Source of the DNA: Pseudomonas prosekii
GTDB lineage: Bacteria; Pseudomonadota; Gammaproteobacteria; Pseudomonadales; Pseudomonadaceae
NCBI RefSeq assembly: GCF_900105155.1
Contig: NZ_LT629762.1
Location: forward strand, 2,418,001-2,482,000
Direction of reading: 5' to 3'
Length of the DNA stretch: 64,000 nt
In this document: positions 52,926 through 61,425 of the stretch, one piece after another
Position numbering within the stretch: the first letter of the stretch is position 1
Layout of the letters: every line of letters begins with the position of its first letter
Made by a program: the position numbers and the translations under genes
The notes under the pieces: model-generated
Database searches by the model: none
What the model was told of the DNA's origin: nothing
The model's input: only the letters and a program-made list of their open reading frames with translations

Positions 52926-54740
52926 ATGCTCATGACTCCGACCCTCCCCCGCAGACCTCGCTGGCGCAGTCTGGCCCTGCTCGCGCTGTGCCTGGCGCCT
53001 CTGCTGTGGCCGCTGCAGCATCTGGCCGAGCGTTATTACCGCAGCGAACTGGCCGGGCAGAATCGTCAGACCCTCGACCTCTACGTCGCCAACCTGCTGG
53101 GCACGCTGCATCGCTATGAAGTGTTGCCGCAGATTCTCGGCGACCTGCCGGCGCTGCGCGCGGTGCTCGGCGCGCCCGACGATGGCGTCACCCAGGGCAA
53201 CGCCAACCGCTTGCTGAAAAACATCAGCGCGCAGTCCGGCGCCGAAGTCATGTACCTGATGGACACCAGCGGCAAGACCCTCGCGGCGTCGAATTGGGAC
53301 AAACACGACAGTTTTGTCGGGCGCAATTTCTCCTTCCGGCCGTACTTCAGCGAAGCCATGGCCGGGCGCCTCGGGCGCTTCTTCGGGCTGGGCACGACCT
53401 CGGCCAAACGCGGTTACTTCTTCGCCGCTGCGGTGCGCGAGGGCGAAAAAATCATCGGCGTGCTGGTGGTCAAAGTCGACCTCGACCACACCGAAAGCCT
53501 GTGGGGCAAAACCCCGGAACAACTGCTGGTGACCGATCACAACGGCGTGGTCATTCTCACTTCGCGGCCGGAGTGGCGCTTTCGCTCGACCCGCGCCTTG
53601 AGTGACGCAGAGAACACCGCCATCAGCGCGATTCAGCCGTACCCGACGCGCGATCCCCGGCCACTGCGGCTCAATCCCAACGCCTGGCTGACGCAGACGC
53701 AACAGATCGAAGAAACCGGCTGGAACGTCAGCATTCTCGCGCCGCGCACGTTGATTGACCGCCCGGTGCGCACCGTCGTCGCGATCGGCGGCGCGACGTT
53801 GCTGGTGTTGATGCTGCTGCTCGGCTTGATGATGCAGCGCCGTCGGCATTACCTGGAACGCATCGCGTTCGAAGCCAAGGCCCGCCGCGAGCTCGAAGGT
53901 CGCGTCGCCGAGCGCACCAGCGACCTCGAAGGCCTCAACCGCCGTTTGAAACAGGAAGTATTGGAGCGCGAACAGGCGCAACAGGAACTGGTCCGCGCGC
54001 AGGATGATCTGGTTCAGGCCGGCAAACTGTCGGCGCTGGGGACGATGTCGGCGAGCATCAGCCACGAGCTCAATCAGCCGCTGGCGGCGATCCGCAGCTA
54101 CGCGGAAAACGCTGAAGTGTTGCTCGATCATCAGCGCACCGACGATGCGCGCGGCAACCTCAAACTGATCAGTGAACTGACCGGGCGCATGGCCTCGATC
54201 ATCGCCCACTTGCGCGCGTTCGCCCGCCGCGACCGCCACGCCCCGGAAAGCGTCGCCCTGCAACCGGCACTGGACGATGCGCTGGCGTTGCTGGCCAAGC
54301 GCCGACGCAGCATGGAAGTCGAATTGATCCGCGATCTGCCGGCGGCGACCTTGTGGGTCGAGGCTGGCGAAACCCGCCTGCGCCAAGTGCTCGGCAACCT
54401 GCTGGCCAACGCTCTCGATGCCCTCACCGAAAAAGGCCCGCCGCGCAAACTCTGGCTGAGTGCCCAATCCACCAGCGAAGGCGTCAACCTGTACATTCGC
54501 GACAACGGCCCGGGGTTTTGCATGGAAGCCCTCGGCCGCGCGAGCGAGCCTTTTTACACGACCAAGACCCGCACTCAGGGCCTCGGGCTGGGCCTGGCGA
54601 TTTGCGAAACCCTGATGCGCGCCTTCGGCGGTGAACTGTCGTTCGCCAACCACAAGGAGGGCGGCGCCCTGATTACCCTGAAGCTGCGCGCAGGCGCACC
54701 CGGCGTGAGCCTGCAACCGTCCGAGGACCGAAGTGCATGA
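52926..54740 (+). CDS. dctB: DctB-type sensor histidine kinase
   Basis: 604 aa. N-terminal membrane helix (about 12-35), a periplasmic Cache-like sensor with FSFRPYFSEAMAG and KRGYFFAAAV, a second helix near 285-305, a coiled coil (SDLEGLNRRLKQEVLEREQAQ), then the H-box SASISHELNQPLAAIRSY and ATP-binding N and G boxes. The architecture is that of DctB, which senses C4-dicarboxylates. The ligand is inferred. Overlaps dctD by four bases. Confidence 0.8.
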   Translation: MLMTPTLPRRPRWRSLALLALCLAPLLWPLQHLAERYYRSELAGQNRQTLDLYVANLLGTLHRYEVLPQILGDLPALRAVLGAPDDGVTQGNANRLLKNISAQSGAEVMYLMDTSGKTLAASNWDKHDSFVGRNFSFRPYFSEAMAGRLGRFFGLGTTSAKRGYFFAAAVREGEKIIGVLVVKVDLDHTESLWGKTPEQLLVTDHNGVVILTSRPEWRFRSTRALSDAENTAISAIQPYPTRDPRPLRLNPNAWLTQTQQIEETGWNVSILAPRTLIDRPVRTVVAIGGATLLVLMLLLGLMMQRRRHYLERIAFEAKARRELEGRVAERTSDLEGLNRRLKQEVLEREQAQQELVRAQDDLVQAGKLSALGTMSASISHELNQPLAAIRSYAENAEVLLDHQRTDDARGNLKLISELTGRMASIIAHLRAFARRDRHAPESVALQPALDDALALLAKRRRSMEVELIRDLPAATLWVEAGETRLRQVLGNLLANALDALTEKGPPRKLWLSAQSTSEGVNLYIRDNGPGFCMEALGRASEPFYTTKTRTQGLGLGLAICETLMRAFGGELSFANHKEGGALITLKLRAGAPGVSLQPSEDRSA

Positions 54741-56131
54741 CCATCGATAACCGCATTCAGGTGGTGTTGATCGACGATGATCCGCATCTGCGCCAAGCCC
54801 TGAGCCAGACGCTGGACCTCGCCGGCCTGAAGATTCTGCCGCTGGCCGAAGCCAAGGGCCTGGCCGCGCAACTGGAGCGCGACTGGCCGGGCGTGGTGGT
54901 CAGCGACATCCGCATGCCGGGCATGGACGGCCTCGAATTGCTGACCGAGCTGCACGCCCAGGACCCGGAGCTGCCGGTGCTGCTGATCACCGGCCACGGC
55001 GATGTGCCGCTGGCGGTGCAGGCGATGCGCGCCGGAGCGTATGACTTTCTCGAAAAACCCTTCGCCAGCGATGCCCTGCTCGACAGCGTGCGCCGCGCCC
55101 TCGACTTGCGCCGTTTGGTGCTGGACAACCGCAGCCTGCGCCTGGCCCTCAGCGACCGCAATGAACTGAGCACCCGACTGGTCGGGCAATCGGCGCAAAT
55201 GCTGCGTTTGCGCGAGCAGATCGGCGCGCTCGCGGCGACCAAGGCTGACGTGCTGATCCTCGGCGAAACCGGCGCCGGCAAAGAAGTGGTGGCGCGGGCG
55301 CTGCACGATTTGTCGAGCCGGCGTAACGGTCCGTTTGTCGCGATCAATGCCGGCGCGCTGGCCGAATCGGTGGTCGAGAGCGAGCTGTTCGGTCACGAGC
55401 CCGGCGCGTTTACCGGCGCGCAAAAACGCCGTATCGGCAAGTTCGAATTCGCCAATGGCGGCACGCTGTTCCTCGATGAAATCGAAAGCATGAGCCTCGA
55501 CGTGCAGGTCAAATTGCTGCGCATGTTGCAGGAACGGGTGGTCGAGCGCTTGGGCGGCAATCAGTTGATCCCGCTGGACATCCGCGTGATCGCCGCGACC
55601 AAGGAAGACTTGCGCCAGGCCGCCGATCAAGGGCGTTTTCGCGCCGACTTGTATTACCGCTTGAACGTCGCGCCGCTGCGCATTCCGCCGCTGCGTGAAC
55701 GCGGCGAAGATGCGCTGATGCTGTTCCAGCATTTCGCCGATGAGGCCAGCGCCCGCCACGGTTTGCCGCCGCACGAATTGCAACCGGGGCAACGCGCGTT
55801 GTTGCTGCGCCACAACTGGCCGGGCAACGTGCGCGAACTGCAAAACGCCGCTGAACGTTTCGCCCTCGGTCTGGAATTGGCGCTGGATAACAGTGCATTT
55901 GAGGGCGGTGCCGGGACCACGGTGGAAGTGCTCAGCGGCGGGCTCAGCGAGCAGGTCGAGAACTTCGAGAAAACCCTGATCGCCGCCGAACTCGCGCGCT
56001 CGCACAGCTCGGTGCGCAGCCTCGCCGAAGCCTTGGGCATTCCGCGTAAAACCTTGCACGACAAGTTGCGCAAGCACGGTTTGAACTTCGCCGACGGCGG
56101 CGCGCACAGCCACACCGACGAGCTCGATTGA
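54737..56131 (+). CDS. dctD: DctD-type sigma-54 response regulator
   Basis: 464 aa with receiver domain (phosphorylated Asp in VVVSDIRMPGMDG), AAA+ sigma-54 domain (Walker A GETGAGKE, GAFTGA loop) and C-terminal Fis-type HTH (AEALGIPRKTLHDKLRKHG). It activates sigma-54 promoters, classically of the C4-dicarboxylate transporter. Confidence 0.85.
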   Translation: MTIDNRIQVVLIDDDPHLRQALSQTLDLAGLKILPLAEAKGLAAQLERDWPGVVVSDIRMPGMDGLELLTELHAQDPELPVLLITGHGDVPLAVQAMRAGAYDFLEKPFASDALLDSVRRALDLRRLVLDNRSLRLALSDRNELSTRLVGQSAQMLRLREQIGALAATKADVLILGETGAGKEVVARALHDLSSRRNGPFVAINAGALAESVVESELFGHEPGAFTGAQKRRIGKFEFANGGTLFLDEIESMSLDVQVKLLRMLQERVVERLGGNQLIPLDIRVIAATKEDLRQAADQGRFRADLYYRLNVAPLRIPPLRERGEDALMLFQHFADEASARHGLPPHELQPGQRALLLRHNWPGNVRELQNAAERFALGLELALDNSAFEGGAGTTVEVLSGGLSEQVENFEKTLIAAELARSHSSVRSLAEALGIPRKTLHDKLRKHGLNFADGGAHSHTDELD

Positions 56132-56169
56132 GCCAGCGTTTTTTCATTTCAGCAAACAAGGGGCCGTGC

Positions 56170-56625
56170 ATGAGCCGCGACAGTCGTCACCTGCAATCGA
56201 TCCTCCACCACGACATTCCCCTGACGCGGGACATGGGCCTGACAGTGCTCGACTGGCATGACCAGCAACTGCGTTTGCAGTTGCCACTGGAGGCCAACGT
56301 CAATCACAAAAGCACCATGTTCGGCGGCAGTCTGTACTGCGGCGCGGTGCTGGCAGGTTGGGGCTGGCTGCATTTGCGCTTGCGTGAGGAAGGCATCGAA
56401 GACGGCCACATCGTGATTCAGGAAGGGCAGATCAGCTACCCGTTGCCGGTGACCAGCGATGCGATTGCGATTTGCCAGACACCGAGCGCGGCGGTGTGGA
56501 AGAAGTTTCTGGCGATGTATCAGCGCTACGGCCGGGCGCGATTGACGCTGAATTCGCGAATCGTGAACAGCGGAAGCGAAGAAGCGGCGGTGACGTTCAG
56601 CGGGCAATACGTGCTGCACCGCTGA
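56170..56625 (+). CDS. YiiD-C-type thioesterase-fold protein
   Basis: 151 aa hotdog-fold protein: NHKSTMFGGSLYCGAVLAGWGWL is the typical helix of the YiiD C-terminal family. AAGGGG precedes ATG 56,170; an upstream frame-open start at 56,128 overlaps dctD. The acyl substrate is unknown. Confidence 0.75.
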   Translation: MSRDSRHLQSILHHDIPLTRDMGLTVLDWHDQQLRLQLPLEANVNHKSTMFGGSLYCGAVLAGWGWLHLRLREEGIEDGHIVIQEGQISYPLPVTSDAIAICQTPSAAVWKKFLAMYQRYGRARLTLNSRIVNSGSEEAAVTFSGQYVLHR

Positions 56626-56648
56626 CAACTGATCTGGCCTCCAAAACC

Positions 56649-56738
56649 TGTGGGAGCGAGCTTGCTCGCGATAGCGGCATCACACTCAACATCAATGTTG
56701 ACTGACCCACCGCCATCGCGAGCAAGCTCGCTCCCACA
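56649..56738. repeat. REP inverted pair
   Basis: A 24-bp arm of the TGTGGGAGCGAGCTTGCTCG type (56,649-56,672) and its complement (56,715-56,738) enclose a 42-base spacer between convergent genes. Confidence 0.85.
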
Positions 56739-56756
56739 TGGGTTCGAGTAGCAATC

Positions 56757-57584
56757 TTATCCGCGTGCAAGCTCCAACAACTTTTCGCGCCACGCAGCCT
56801 TGGCCGGCAGTGCCAGGAAGAACTCATTCAACAGCGATTCTCGCGCCGGATAGCTGAACGGCACGCCGCTCAATTCCAGCACCTCACCGCCCGCGCCTTC
56901 GAGCACGCCTTGCGCAGCCGCCGTGTCCCATTGCGATGTCGGCGCCAGGCGTGGATAACAATCCGCCGCGCCTTCGGCCAGCATGCAAAATTTCAGCGAA
57001 CTGCCGAAATTTGCCAAGTGCAATTCGCCGAGGCTTTCGCTCAAACCGGCCAGCAAACGCTCTTGCTCAGGGCTGGAATGCCGACGGCTGGCAACCACGG
57101 TAAACGCCTCGCCCGCAGCAGGCACGTCGCGTACGTGAATCGGCAGCGGCGCCGCATCCTTGTCGCCGCGCCACGCGCCCAATCCCGCGCCACCGACGTA
57201 GAAACGTCCGTTGGTCGGCATCGACACCACGCCAAACACTACGCGGCCCTGCTCGATCAACGCGATGTTGACGGTGAATTCTTCGCTGCCGGCAATAAAC
57301 TCCTTGGTCCCGTCCAACGGATCCACCAGCCACCAACGCTGCCACCCGGCGCGCACGCTCTGCGGGATGTTGGCGTCTTCTTCGGACAACACCGGAATAC
57401 TCGGGTCCAGCGCTGTCAGCCCGTCGAGAATCAAATGGTGCGCCGCCAGGTCTGCGGCCGTCACCGGCGAATCATCCGACTTCGCCGTCACCGCGGTGTC
57501 GGTGCGCCAGAACGGCAGGATCGCGTCGCCAGCCCGCAGCGCCAATTCAATCACTGGCGCCATCAACGGATGCGGGAAATTCAT
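56757..57584 (-). CDS. cysQ: 3'(2'),5'-bisphosphate nucleotidase
   Basis: 275 aa of the inositol-monophosphatase fold: SDDSPVTAADLAAHHLI, LSEEDANIP and WLVDPLDGTKEFIAGSEEFTVNIALI are the metal-binding motifs. It removes the 3'-phosphate of PAP from sulfate assimilation. The start overlaps nudE by four bases. Confidence 0.9.
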   Translation of the reverse strand: MNFPHPLMAPVIELALRAGDAILPFWRTDTAVTAKSDDSPVTAADLAAHHLILDGLTALDPSIPVLSEEDANIPQSVRAGWQRWWLVDPLDGTKEFIAGSEEFTVNIALIEQGRVVFGVVSMPTNGRFYVGGAGLGAWRGDKDAAPLPIHVRDVPAAGEAFTVVASRRHSSPEQERLLAGLSESLGELHLANFGSSLKFCMLAEGAADCYPRLAPTSQWDTAAAQGVLEGAGGEVLELSGVPFSYPARESLLNEFFLALPAKAAWREKLLELARG

Positions 57585-58147
57585 GGCAGGAACACCCCGC
57601 GCTGGGTCAGCAGGTCACGGGCCAGGTACAGCGCCGCCAAGGCACGGCCCTCGGTGAATTTCGGGTTTTGCGCCAAACCGGACAATTCACGCAGGTTGAT
57701 CTTCTCCACGCCCATCGGCTCGGGCTCGTCGCCCTCCAGGCTTTCTTCGTACAAGTCGGTGGCCAGCACCACTTGGATCTTCTGGCTCATATAACCGGGC
57801 GACAACGACAGCTCGGTCAGATGTTCCAGTTGCCGCGCGCCATACCCGGCCTCTTCCTTGAGCTCGCGCTCGGCCGCTGCCAGCACGTCCTCGCCCGGCT
57901 CGATCAAGCCTTTGGGCAACGACAATTCGTACTCGTCTGTACCGCCGCAATATTCCTCGACCAGCACTGCGTGGTCGGCATCGAGCATCGCCACGATCAT
58001 CACCGCGCCATACCCGGCGCCCTTGCCGACCAGACGCTCGTAAGTGCGCTCGACGCCATTGGAAAAGCGCAGCTTCAGCTCTTCGACGCAGAATAAACGG
58101 CTGGTGGCGACGATCTCGCGGGCGAGTACGGTGGGTTTCTGGCGCAT
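57581..58147 (-). CDS. nudE: ADP-compounds Nudix hydrolase
   Basis: 188 aa. The Nudix box is GLIEPGEDVLAAAERELKEEAGYG, with GYMSQKIQVVLATDL after it. NudE hydrolyses ADP-ribose, NADH and related compounds. nudE-cysQ order is usual in Pseudomonas. Confidence 0.9.
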   Translation of the reverse strand: MRQKPTVLAREIVATSRLFCVEELKLRFSNGVERTYERLVGKGAGYGAVMIVAMLDADHAVLVEEYCGGTDEYELSLPKGLIEPGEDVLAAAERELKEEAGYGARQLEHLTELSLSPGYMSQKIQVVLATDLYEESLEGDEPEPMGVEKINLRELSGLAQNPKFTEGRALAALYLARDLLTQRGVFLP

Positions 58148-58237
58148 AGACGGCTCCTTGGCGTGAACGCGTTACTATACCCGGCCTATCCTGATTGTTG
58201 ACCTCGGATATCTTTTTTACCGCTGGAGAAGTTTTTT

Positions 58238-58900
58238 ATGTCCCTGCTGCCCTGGCGCGACATCGACACTGTGCTGCTGGACATGGACGGCACGCTGCTG
58301 GACCTGCATTACGACAACCATTTCTGGATGGAACACCTGCCGCAGCGATATGCCGAGTTGCACGGCGTCAGTCGGGCGATGGCGGAGATGGAGTTGCAGC
58401 CGCTGTTCGAGCGCAATGCCGGTCAGTTGCAATGGTATTGCCTGGATTTCTGGAGCGCCGAGCTGAAGATTCCGGTGCGCGAACTGAAACTGGAAACCGC
58501 TGATCTGATTGCCTTGCGCCCTGACGCCGACACGTTTCTGGCGGCGATCAAACGGGCTGGCAAACGCGTGGTGATGATCACCAATGCGCACCGCGATTCG
58601 TTGTCGCTGAAACTGGAACGGATTGAACTGGCGCCGTACTTCGAGCGTTTGATCAGCTCCCACGATTACGGGTTCGCCAAGGAAAATCCGCAGTTCTGGG
58701 ACGCGCTGCAGGCCGATATCGGTTTTGACCCGGCGCGCAGCCTGTTCATCGACGACACGCTGCCGATCCTGCGCAGTGCGCGAGATTTTGGTGTGGCGCA
58801 TTTGCTGGCCGTGAGCGAACCGGACAGCCGCAAAGGGCCGAAAGACACCGCTGAATTTGCGGCGGTCGGCGATTATCGCGACCTGATCGAAGGCCTCTGA
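58238..58900 (+). CDS. HAD-type GMP/IMP nucleotidase
   Basis: 220 aa. HAD motif I is VLLDMDGTLLDLHYDNHFW, motif II VVMITNAHRDS and motif IV LFIDDTLPIL. It corresponds to YrfG/GmpIMP nucleotidase, which stands divergent to nudE in many gamma-proteobacteria. Confidence 0.85.
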   Translation: MSLLPWRDIDTVLLDMDGTLLDLHYDNHFWMEHLPQRYAELHGVSRAMAEMELQPLFERNAGQLQWYCLDFWSAELKIPVRELKLETADLIALRPDADTFLAAIKRAGKRVVMITNAHRDSLSLKLERIELAPYFERLISSHDYGFAKENPQFWDALQADIGFDPARSLFIDDTLPILRSARDFGVAHLLAVSEPDSRKGPKDTAEFAAVGDYRDLIEGL

Positions 58901-58920
58901 GCCCGACACGTCTGCCTATT

Positions 58921-59013
58921 GTGGCGAGGGGGCTTGCCCCCGTTCGGCTGCGCAGCAGTCGCAAAAATCTTCGAACCGCTGCGCGACCCAACGGGGGCAA
59001 GCCCCCTCGCCAC
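58921..59013. repeat. REP inverted pair, second family
   Basis: A 24-bp arm of the GTGGCGAGGGGGCTTGCCCC type and its complement (58,990-59,013) enclose a 45-base spacer. It lies between the convergent nucleotidase and LysM genes. Confidence 0.85.
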
Positions 59014-59023
59014 GGGTTTGTGG

Positions 59024-59467
59024 TTACTCAGGAATACGCAACGACTGGCCCGGATAGATCTTGTTTACGTCTTTGAGCATCGGTTTGTTTGCGTCAAAGA
59101 TTTTCTGATACTTGTTGGCATCGCCGTAAACGCGCAGGGAAATCGCGCTGAGGGTGTCGCCCTTCTCGACCACGACAAATTTCGCTGCTACGAGCGTTGC
59201 CGCACCGGTCACGGTGATCTGATCATCAACACTACCAACGCCGGCGATATTGCCCACCGCCAGCAGAATCTTTTCTTTTTCTTCCTGGGACGCGACTTCA
59301 CCGGTGACGGTGACCTTGTCGCCATCCACGGTGGCCTGCACATTCGGATTACCCAGACCGACCTTGCTGATGTGCTCCTTCAATTGTTCGCTGGCATTGG
59401 CGTTGCCGGGTGTCAGCAGGTCGAGCAGTTTCTCGCCTGCTTCTTTCACAAAACTCAAAAGGCTCAT
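59024..59467 (-). CDS. BON/LysM-domain protein (Kbp/YgaU-like)
   Basis: 147 aa: a BON domain (about 30-85, VGLGNPNVQATVDGDKVTVTGEV) and a C-terminal LysM (VEKGDTLSAISLRVYGDANKYQKIFDANK). No signal peptide. E. coli YgaU/Kbp binds potassium ions; the same role is inferred. Confidence 0.85.
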   Translation of the reverse strand: MSLLSFVKEAGEKLLDLLTPGNANASEQLKEHISKVGLGNPNVQATVDGDKVTVTGEVASQEEKEKILLAVGNIAGVGSVDDQITVTGAATLVAAKFVVVEKGDTLSAISLRVYGDANKYQKIFDANKPMLKDVNKIYPGQSLRIPE

Positions 59468-59603
59468 CGTGTTCTCTCCATGGGATAAGGGTCCAGACGC
59501 AAAAGACTAGACCAACCCGGCAACGCGCGGTTCCAACCCGACCAATGACGTCGGTCCGCCGCAAGCGCTAAAATCCCCAACCTCACCGCGCCCTGGAGCG
59601 AAG

Positions 59604-60491
59604 ATGGACATCAAGCAGCTGAAATTCCTCATCGCCCTCGACGAAACCCGCCATTTCGGCCAAGCGGCGGCGCGGTGTCACATCACCCAGCCGACCTTGT
59701 CCATGCGCCTGCGCAGCCTCGAGGAAGAACTCGAGTTGCCGCTGGTCAATCGTGGCCAGCGCTTCGAAGGCTTTACCGCGCCGGGCGAGCGCGTGTTGGC
59801 CTGGGCGCGCACGGTGCTCGCGGCGTATGACGGCTTGCAGGCTGAAGCGGCGGCGTGTCGCGGCAATCTGGTCGGGACATTGCGCCTGGGCGTGGTGCCG
59901 CTGTCGAGTTTCGATCCGCTGCCGCTGATGCAACGCCTGCACAAGGAACACCCGAACCTGCGTTTCGAACTCTCGGCGTTGAGCTCCGAGCAGATCCTCG
60001 AGCAACTGGCGAACAACCGCCTCGACCTCGGCGTGTCCTACCTCGAACGCCTCGATGGCGAGCGCTTCGATTCGCTGGCGTTCAGCACCACGCGCATGGG
60101 CCTGCTCTACGATCAACGTTTCTACAGTTTTGGCGAGGCGCCGCTGAGTTGGGAAGCGCTGATCGAGCTGCCACTGGGCATGCTCACCAGCGGCATGCAC
60201 TTTCGCCAATCCATCGACCACAACTTCCACAGTCGCGGGCTGACGCCGCAACCGTTGCTGCAAACCGATGCGGTCCACCAATTGTTACAAGCGGTGCACG
60301 GCGGATTTTGTTGCGCGGTGATGCCGCTGGAGGGAGGCCTGGAAAATCTCACCGACCACCTGCGCCTGCAACCGATCGACAATGCACAAACCCTCGGTCG
60401 GCTGGGGCTGATCATGCGTCGCGCGGCGCCACGTTCGGCGCTGGCCGAGGCGTGTTTCGCGATCTATCAGAAATCGCCGAGCGAGTCTTGA
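59604..60491 (+). CDS. LysR-family transcription regulator
   Basis: 295 aa with HTH (KFLIALDETRHFGQAAARCHITQPTLSMRLRSLE) and substrate-binding part. It lies just before fdhD and the formate dehydrogenase-like gene, in the same direction, and is their likely regulator. Confidence 0.85.
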   Translation: MDIKQLKFLIALDETRHFGQAAARCHITQPTLSMRLRSLEEELELPLVNRGQRFEGFTAPGERVLAWARTVLAAYDGLQAEAAACRGNLVGTLRLGVVPLSSFDPLPLMQRLHKEHPNLRFELSALSSEQILEQLANNRLDLGVSYLERLDGERFDSLAFSTTRMGLLYDQRFYSFGEAPLSWEALIELPLGMLTSGMHFRQSIDHNFHSRGLTPQPLLQTDAVHQLLQAVHGGFCCAVMPLEGGLENLTDHLRLQPIDNAQTLGRLGLIMRRAAPRSALAEACFAIYQKSPSES

Positions 60492-60585
60492 TCGACGTCA
60501 TCTATCGGCGGATCAGTATTAGCGATTAGACGCGACAAGTTGACGCGCCTAGGCTAGGAGCTGACCAAACCGTCGGTGATGCCCC

Positions 60586-61425
60586 ATGAACGCCAAGCGC
60601 CCAACCTGCGCGGCGCCCGCACTCGAAACGCCCGCGCCTGCCGCCAGCCACACCTACAGTTACAGCGATCTGACCTACGCAGAATCGACCAGCACCGAGC
60701 TGGCCGAGGAAGTGGCGTTGGCGATCGCCTATAACGGCATCAGCCAAGCGGTGATGCTGGTAACGCCGACGGATCTGGAAGACTTTATTGTCGGTTTCAG
60801 CCTGGGCAGCGGCATCATCGAAGACGCCAGCGACATCTATGACCTGCAACTCAGCGGCGCGGGTTCGGCGCAATACGCGCAAGTGACCATCGCCAACCGC
60901 GCGTTCTGGAACCTCAAGCAACAACGTCGGCAACTGGCCGGCACCAGCGGTTGCGGGCTCTGCGGCGTCGAAGCGGTCGAGCAGGCGTTGCCGGACCTCA
61001 AAGTGTTGCCCGGCGCGCCGCTGCCTCCCGCGCAATGGCTCGACGGTTTGCGCCAGCGCATCGGCGCGTTCCAGCCATTGGGCCAGCATTGCGGCGCGGT
61101 GCACGCGGCGGTGTTCATGAACGGCCAAGGTGAATTGTTGCTGGGCCGCGAAGACATTGGCCGGCACAACGCGCTCGACAAGCTGATCGGCGGCCTGATC
61201 CGCCAGAACATACCCACTGCGGGCGGGCTGGCGATTGTCACCAGCCGTTGCAGCCTCGAATTGATCCAGAAAGTGCTGCGCGCAGGCATTCAGACCCTCG
61301 TCAGCCTGTCGTCGCCCACCGGCCTCGCCGTGCAATGGGCGCGCCGCCACAACCTCAATCTCATCCACCTGCCGCAGAAAAGTGCGCCGCGGGTTTACAG
61401 CCCAGCGATGGAGAATCAAGCGTGA
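60586..61425 (+). CDS. fdhD: formate dehydrogenase accessory sulfurtransferase
   Basis: 279 aa. The conserved AGTSGCGLCGVEA loop carries the two Cys that pass sulfur to the molybdenum cofactor, and GREDIGRHNALDKLIG is the second motif. The last base triplets overlap the GTG of the next gene. Confidence 0.9.
   Translation: MNAKRPTCAAPALETPAPAASHTYSYSDLTYAESTSTELAEEVALAIAYNGISQAVMLVTPTDLEDFIVGFSLGSGIIEDASDIYDLQLSGAGSAQYAQVTIANRAFWNLKQQRRQLAGTSGCGLCGVEAVEQALPDLKVLPGAPLPPAQWLDGLRQRIGAFQPLGQHCGAVHAAVFMNGQGELLLGREDIGRHNALDKLIGGLIRQNIPTAGGLAIVTSRCSLELIQKVLRAGIQTLVSLSSPTGLAVQWARRHNLNLIHLPQKSAPRVYSPAMENQA

Noticed and set aside
52800..54716. Minus-strand ORF of 638 codons opposite dctB
   Set aside because: Composition (Gln/Arg/Ala-rich, no motif) marks it as the antisense frame of dctB. 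The same applies to the large antisense frames opposite dctD, the kinase/aminotransferase fusion and the formate dehydrogenase-like gene.
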